From Malurus cyaneus samueli (Eukaryota; Chordata; Aves; Passeriformes; Maluridae), in the NCBI GenBank assembly GCA_009741485.1, contig CM019214.1:56772894-56836893 (forward strand): a stretch of DNA of 64,000 nt, in the 5' to 3' direction. This document shows positions 60,988-64,000 of the stretch, piece by piece (within the stretch, counting starts at the first letter, position 1; each line of letters begins with the position of its first letter). A program made the position numbers and the translations under genes. The notes under the pieces were generated by a model. It made no database searches. It had not been told where the DNA came from and worked only from the letters and a program-made list of their open reading frames with translations.

Positions 60988-63900
60988 GGTCCCTGTGATC
61001 ACCCTGTGTCTTCACTCGTGCTCCTGTTCACAGTCTCTAGCCTGTCACAGGCAATAGCAATGATGTTCTTACTGGGTTACAGTGCTGCGGATCTGCGATA
61101 CGGGAATTTCTGATCCAATTTCACATCGAGCAAAAATGCAATTTCTCACAGAAAACTTTACTTGGCCTAAAAGAGAAATGTGGAACTGTTTTGGCAGTGA
61201 TTAAATAATATATTGGCACTTCCAATTTCAACATTTTTCTTTCCTTTAGTTGACTCTGCTCATCCAATATTTTTTAACTGGAGATTTTAACCTGTTAATA
61301 GAGAATTAAAAGAATTTTTGCCAATGATATCCCACAGATTGTCAAATAAACTTCCCAAAACTGAACGCCATATTCTATTTCCAGATAATAATGTTTTTTG
61401 TTATTTACTTAGTACCTCACAAGTGTAATTATCCTACGACAAATGTATTTACTGAAAGTTTTTTAGATCTATTGCCATTGTTATGAATCCTTTTTCTTAG
61501 TTAGAGTTAATGCCACATTTATTGTCAATATTTAAATAGGTGTGAATTTTAAAATACAAATTTTATTAATAAAGCCTCAAATTCAGCAGGTGAACAACAA
61601 ATACTGTATGTTTTATTCAATACTTTGGTTTTATATGTTTTTTATGCTAATGTCCTTTTATTGAACATGACTATTCTTCAAGACACAAAAGTAATTTTGT
61701 GTAACTATGACGATTCCAACTGAATTAATTAGAGTGGTCACAGTACCTGCTGTGGTTAGACAATGATTTTGATCATCAGAGTGGCACTGTAAATTGATTA
61801 CTATTATGTAAACTGAAGTTAATTTTAAAAGTTTCAAGATAAAACAAAATAATCCTTCATATTTTCTAAATCACCAGTAATGTTACTTCAAGAGCCCTAA
61901 GTTATGCTTTCAAAAATGGATACATTTTTAGAGATTTTTTTATCCCTTTGCCATGGTGATAAAGAAAGTCTTCAAGATTACAATTCTTGGTTCAGAATAT
62001 TATAGAGACTCTGAAATAAGAAAGTCAATGCTTATTAGGCAAAGAGCAGACAGAAAAGAGAGGAAAATCAAGACAATAAAGATATGAGAAACAACAGGAG
62101 GTTGCTTGTTGAGCCTAGTGACCTTATTTGCTGCTCTTAATATGCTAAAATTGCGCCAATCATAGAAAAAATGGAGAAAAAATCCTTCTAAATTCAATTT
62201 TTCAGCACAGTGGTTGGATATTGTTGGATTTTGTTTCCTGCATCTATTCTTAGGACTTTTATTTATTTCCCCTCAGGGTAATACCTTAAAATGCAACTTA
62301 TTGTAAGCTAAAATGGAAAAACCTCACCTGATTATACATGGGTAAGTTATTGTTACTGACGTGTATGCAAACTGCTAACTAGAGCTGTGTGCCCTTCATT
62401 CAGCTTGCATTATTTCCTTGACAAGCAGCACCAAAATTACTGGGCAAGAGTGAAATACAGCCTTGAACTAGTCTCAGAGCTTATTAAATATTTAGTAAGT
62501 AATAAGAATCCATCAAAGGATGGACTTTCCCTTACCTGTGACAGCTGGAGGCAAGAATTGTTTTACAACTTGGCCTGAAAAGTGATTCTCTATGAAAACG
62601 ACTTGAGCAGGAAAGAGGCAAAACTATTCTATCGTTAGCATTTAAATATAGAGTAGTCTATGAATAACTGACTTATTTGCTTTTATTACGGGCCCCCAGG
62701 AACTAGGAACTATAACTGCAGACACAGTTTTGTGCATTTATCTGTGTCTATGAGTTGTACAGTATGAGTTGAGTAACATGAAGGCTTTGATCGAGTTTCA
62801 GCTGAAATTTCATCTTTTCTGTTTCTGCTACCAACTACTTAGCATAATAGCTGAAGAGTTTTAGTGCTGTTTCTTTGAATGTAATTAAGAAGAAAAATAT
62901 AGCTCATTGTTACTTTTGATGAAACATACATACAAACATTCATCATTGCTTGTAACTATCTTTTTCCTGAATAAGAAATGTCATCCTTATATCTATTCTG
63001 AATCTCCTCTCCATTAGTTTAAAAATGTTATCCCATGTGCTATTGCAGGAAACCTTATCAAAAAGTCTATTCCAAACTCTATTCCAAAGAATCCTGTATT
63101 TCAGTGAATATGCTAAACTTGATTTATTTTTCCTAATTTCATATATTGTATAAATCTAAATTATCAATTCTGAGAGCTACTTGTCACTTTTGTAGCATTG
63201 AAGGTTATTCCTTTAAACATTTTTGGTTGGATGGTGCAAAAATTGAAGAGGAAATAAGATTTTCTAATGAATTACCAACTTCAAAGTGTCCTGAAGTAAA
63301 GAAATGAGAAGCTTAAATCACTCTGTGCTGAAAAATCCAAGAAAATGGAGAAGATACCCAAGTGAATTAATGCTTCACCCAGGGTTTCTGAGCAACAAGC
63401 ACCAGTGCAGGACACAAAGGAAGAAATCTTATGTCTTATCATCACAGGTCCCATTGCATTTGTTGCTTTTTTGTTTCTTTTTCTCATTAAATTAGATAAG
63501 GGCTTCTTTAATAAGCCAGAAATTTTAGTGCTCTGGCATTCTCCATATAATTAAGCACGTGGGAGACAGGGTTTCAAACTGTGAAATAAAAACAGTATAG
63601 CAAAATTTTTGATGTCATAACTCTTGAGAGATGAAAGAAAACATGTATCTCTGATAAGTTATAAAAATTAAGTGCTAGAAAAGAGTCGGAGAGATTATTT
63701 AATTAAAATTAACCCTTAACAAAACAATTAGAAATTATTCAAGCAAAATTATATTATAATTAATAATTCAATGTATGGAAAGCACAGAAAGGCTCTGACT
63801 GAAAATCCTAATGTAGTCCAAGAAAAGGCACTCATTATCAATTTAATGCAGAATTCAAAGCTCAGGAATACCAACAGTATACCAATTTTATCCAAAATAG

Positions 63901-64000
63901 TACAGGCTAAGAAAATTTGCATTAAAAAAAAAAAAGTAAAAATGAAAACAGTCAATTGGATCTGTTTGCAGGCAGCTACAGTGAGCCCTATGAAGATAAA
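60988..64000. other. Unique AT-rich sequence, no gene seen
   Basis: About 3 kb to the window end with no recognised repeat family, RNA gene or exon on either strand. Frames stay below 75 codons. Confidence 0.42.

Noticed and set aside
1..64000. CRISPR arrays, operons, tRNA or rRNA genes
   Set aside because: No regularly spaced repeats, no tRNA or rRNA landmarks seen, and the repeat content shows a vertebrate nuclear genome.

Overview
This window looks like a gene-poor stretch of a bird nuclear genome, most likely a neoavian and possibly a songbird. The evidence is the repeat content. There are many CR1 LINE fragments with the avian 3' end (the catagaatcatagaat-type tail and the 'ggttggaa..gacctc..aagatcat' block in reverse complement). 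There are also several solo-type LTRs resembling families I know from avian genomes, mainly ERVL-like. The rest is AT-rich, roughly one third G+C by eye, with long A/T tracts. Species cannot be named from the sequence alone.

I see no supportable host protein-coding gene. Most reading frames are under 130 codons, and the longer or denser ones fall inside LTRs or CR1 copies, often on the wrong strand. The window is therefore read as an intergenic desert or the inside of a very large intron, with old retroelements scattered in unique sequence.

Layout: LTR, minus strand (about 86-903); CR1 tail (2223-2341); LTR-like segment (4620-5082); unique AT-rich DNA to 13.3 kb; long CR1, minus strand, ending at an A42 tract (13302-14709); LTR, minus strand, same family as the first (about 16032-16987); short CR1 (17653-17792); LTR, minus strand, with a possible degraded target duplication (21501-21979); YCTCA pentamer array (25371-25405); large LTR-like element containing a G-quadruplex motif (29774-30926); CR1 endonuclease/linker coding remnant, plus strand (31270-32320); CR1 reverse-transcriptase start fused to a CR1 3' end, plus strand (35165-35702); LTR, plus strand (about 35907-36492); CR1 with reverse-transcriptase remnant, minus strand (41003-41970); CR1 (47308-47845); an 891-bp element with about 190-bp terminal inverted repeats and TA flanks (51699-52589); an unexplained 125-codon minus-strand frame (53549-53926); an old reverse-transcriptase scrap (54645-54730); CR1 (55785-56295); third LTR, minus strand (about 56610-57326); then unique AT-rich DNA to the end.

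The most interesting object is the 51.7-52.6 kb inverted-repeat element. Its arms are about 93% identical by hand alignment and it is flanked by TA, which fits a non-autonomous Tc1/mariner-type transposon or a fold-back duplication. Next is the possibility that the two plus-strand CR1 pieces at 31.3-32.3 and 35.2-35.7 kb are one insertion split by about 2.85 kb. All repeat calls come from recognising family sequence by eye; no database search was run.
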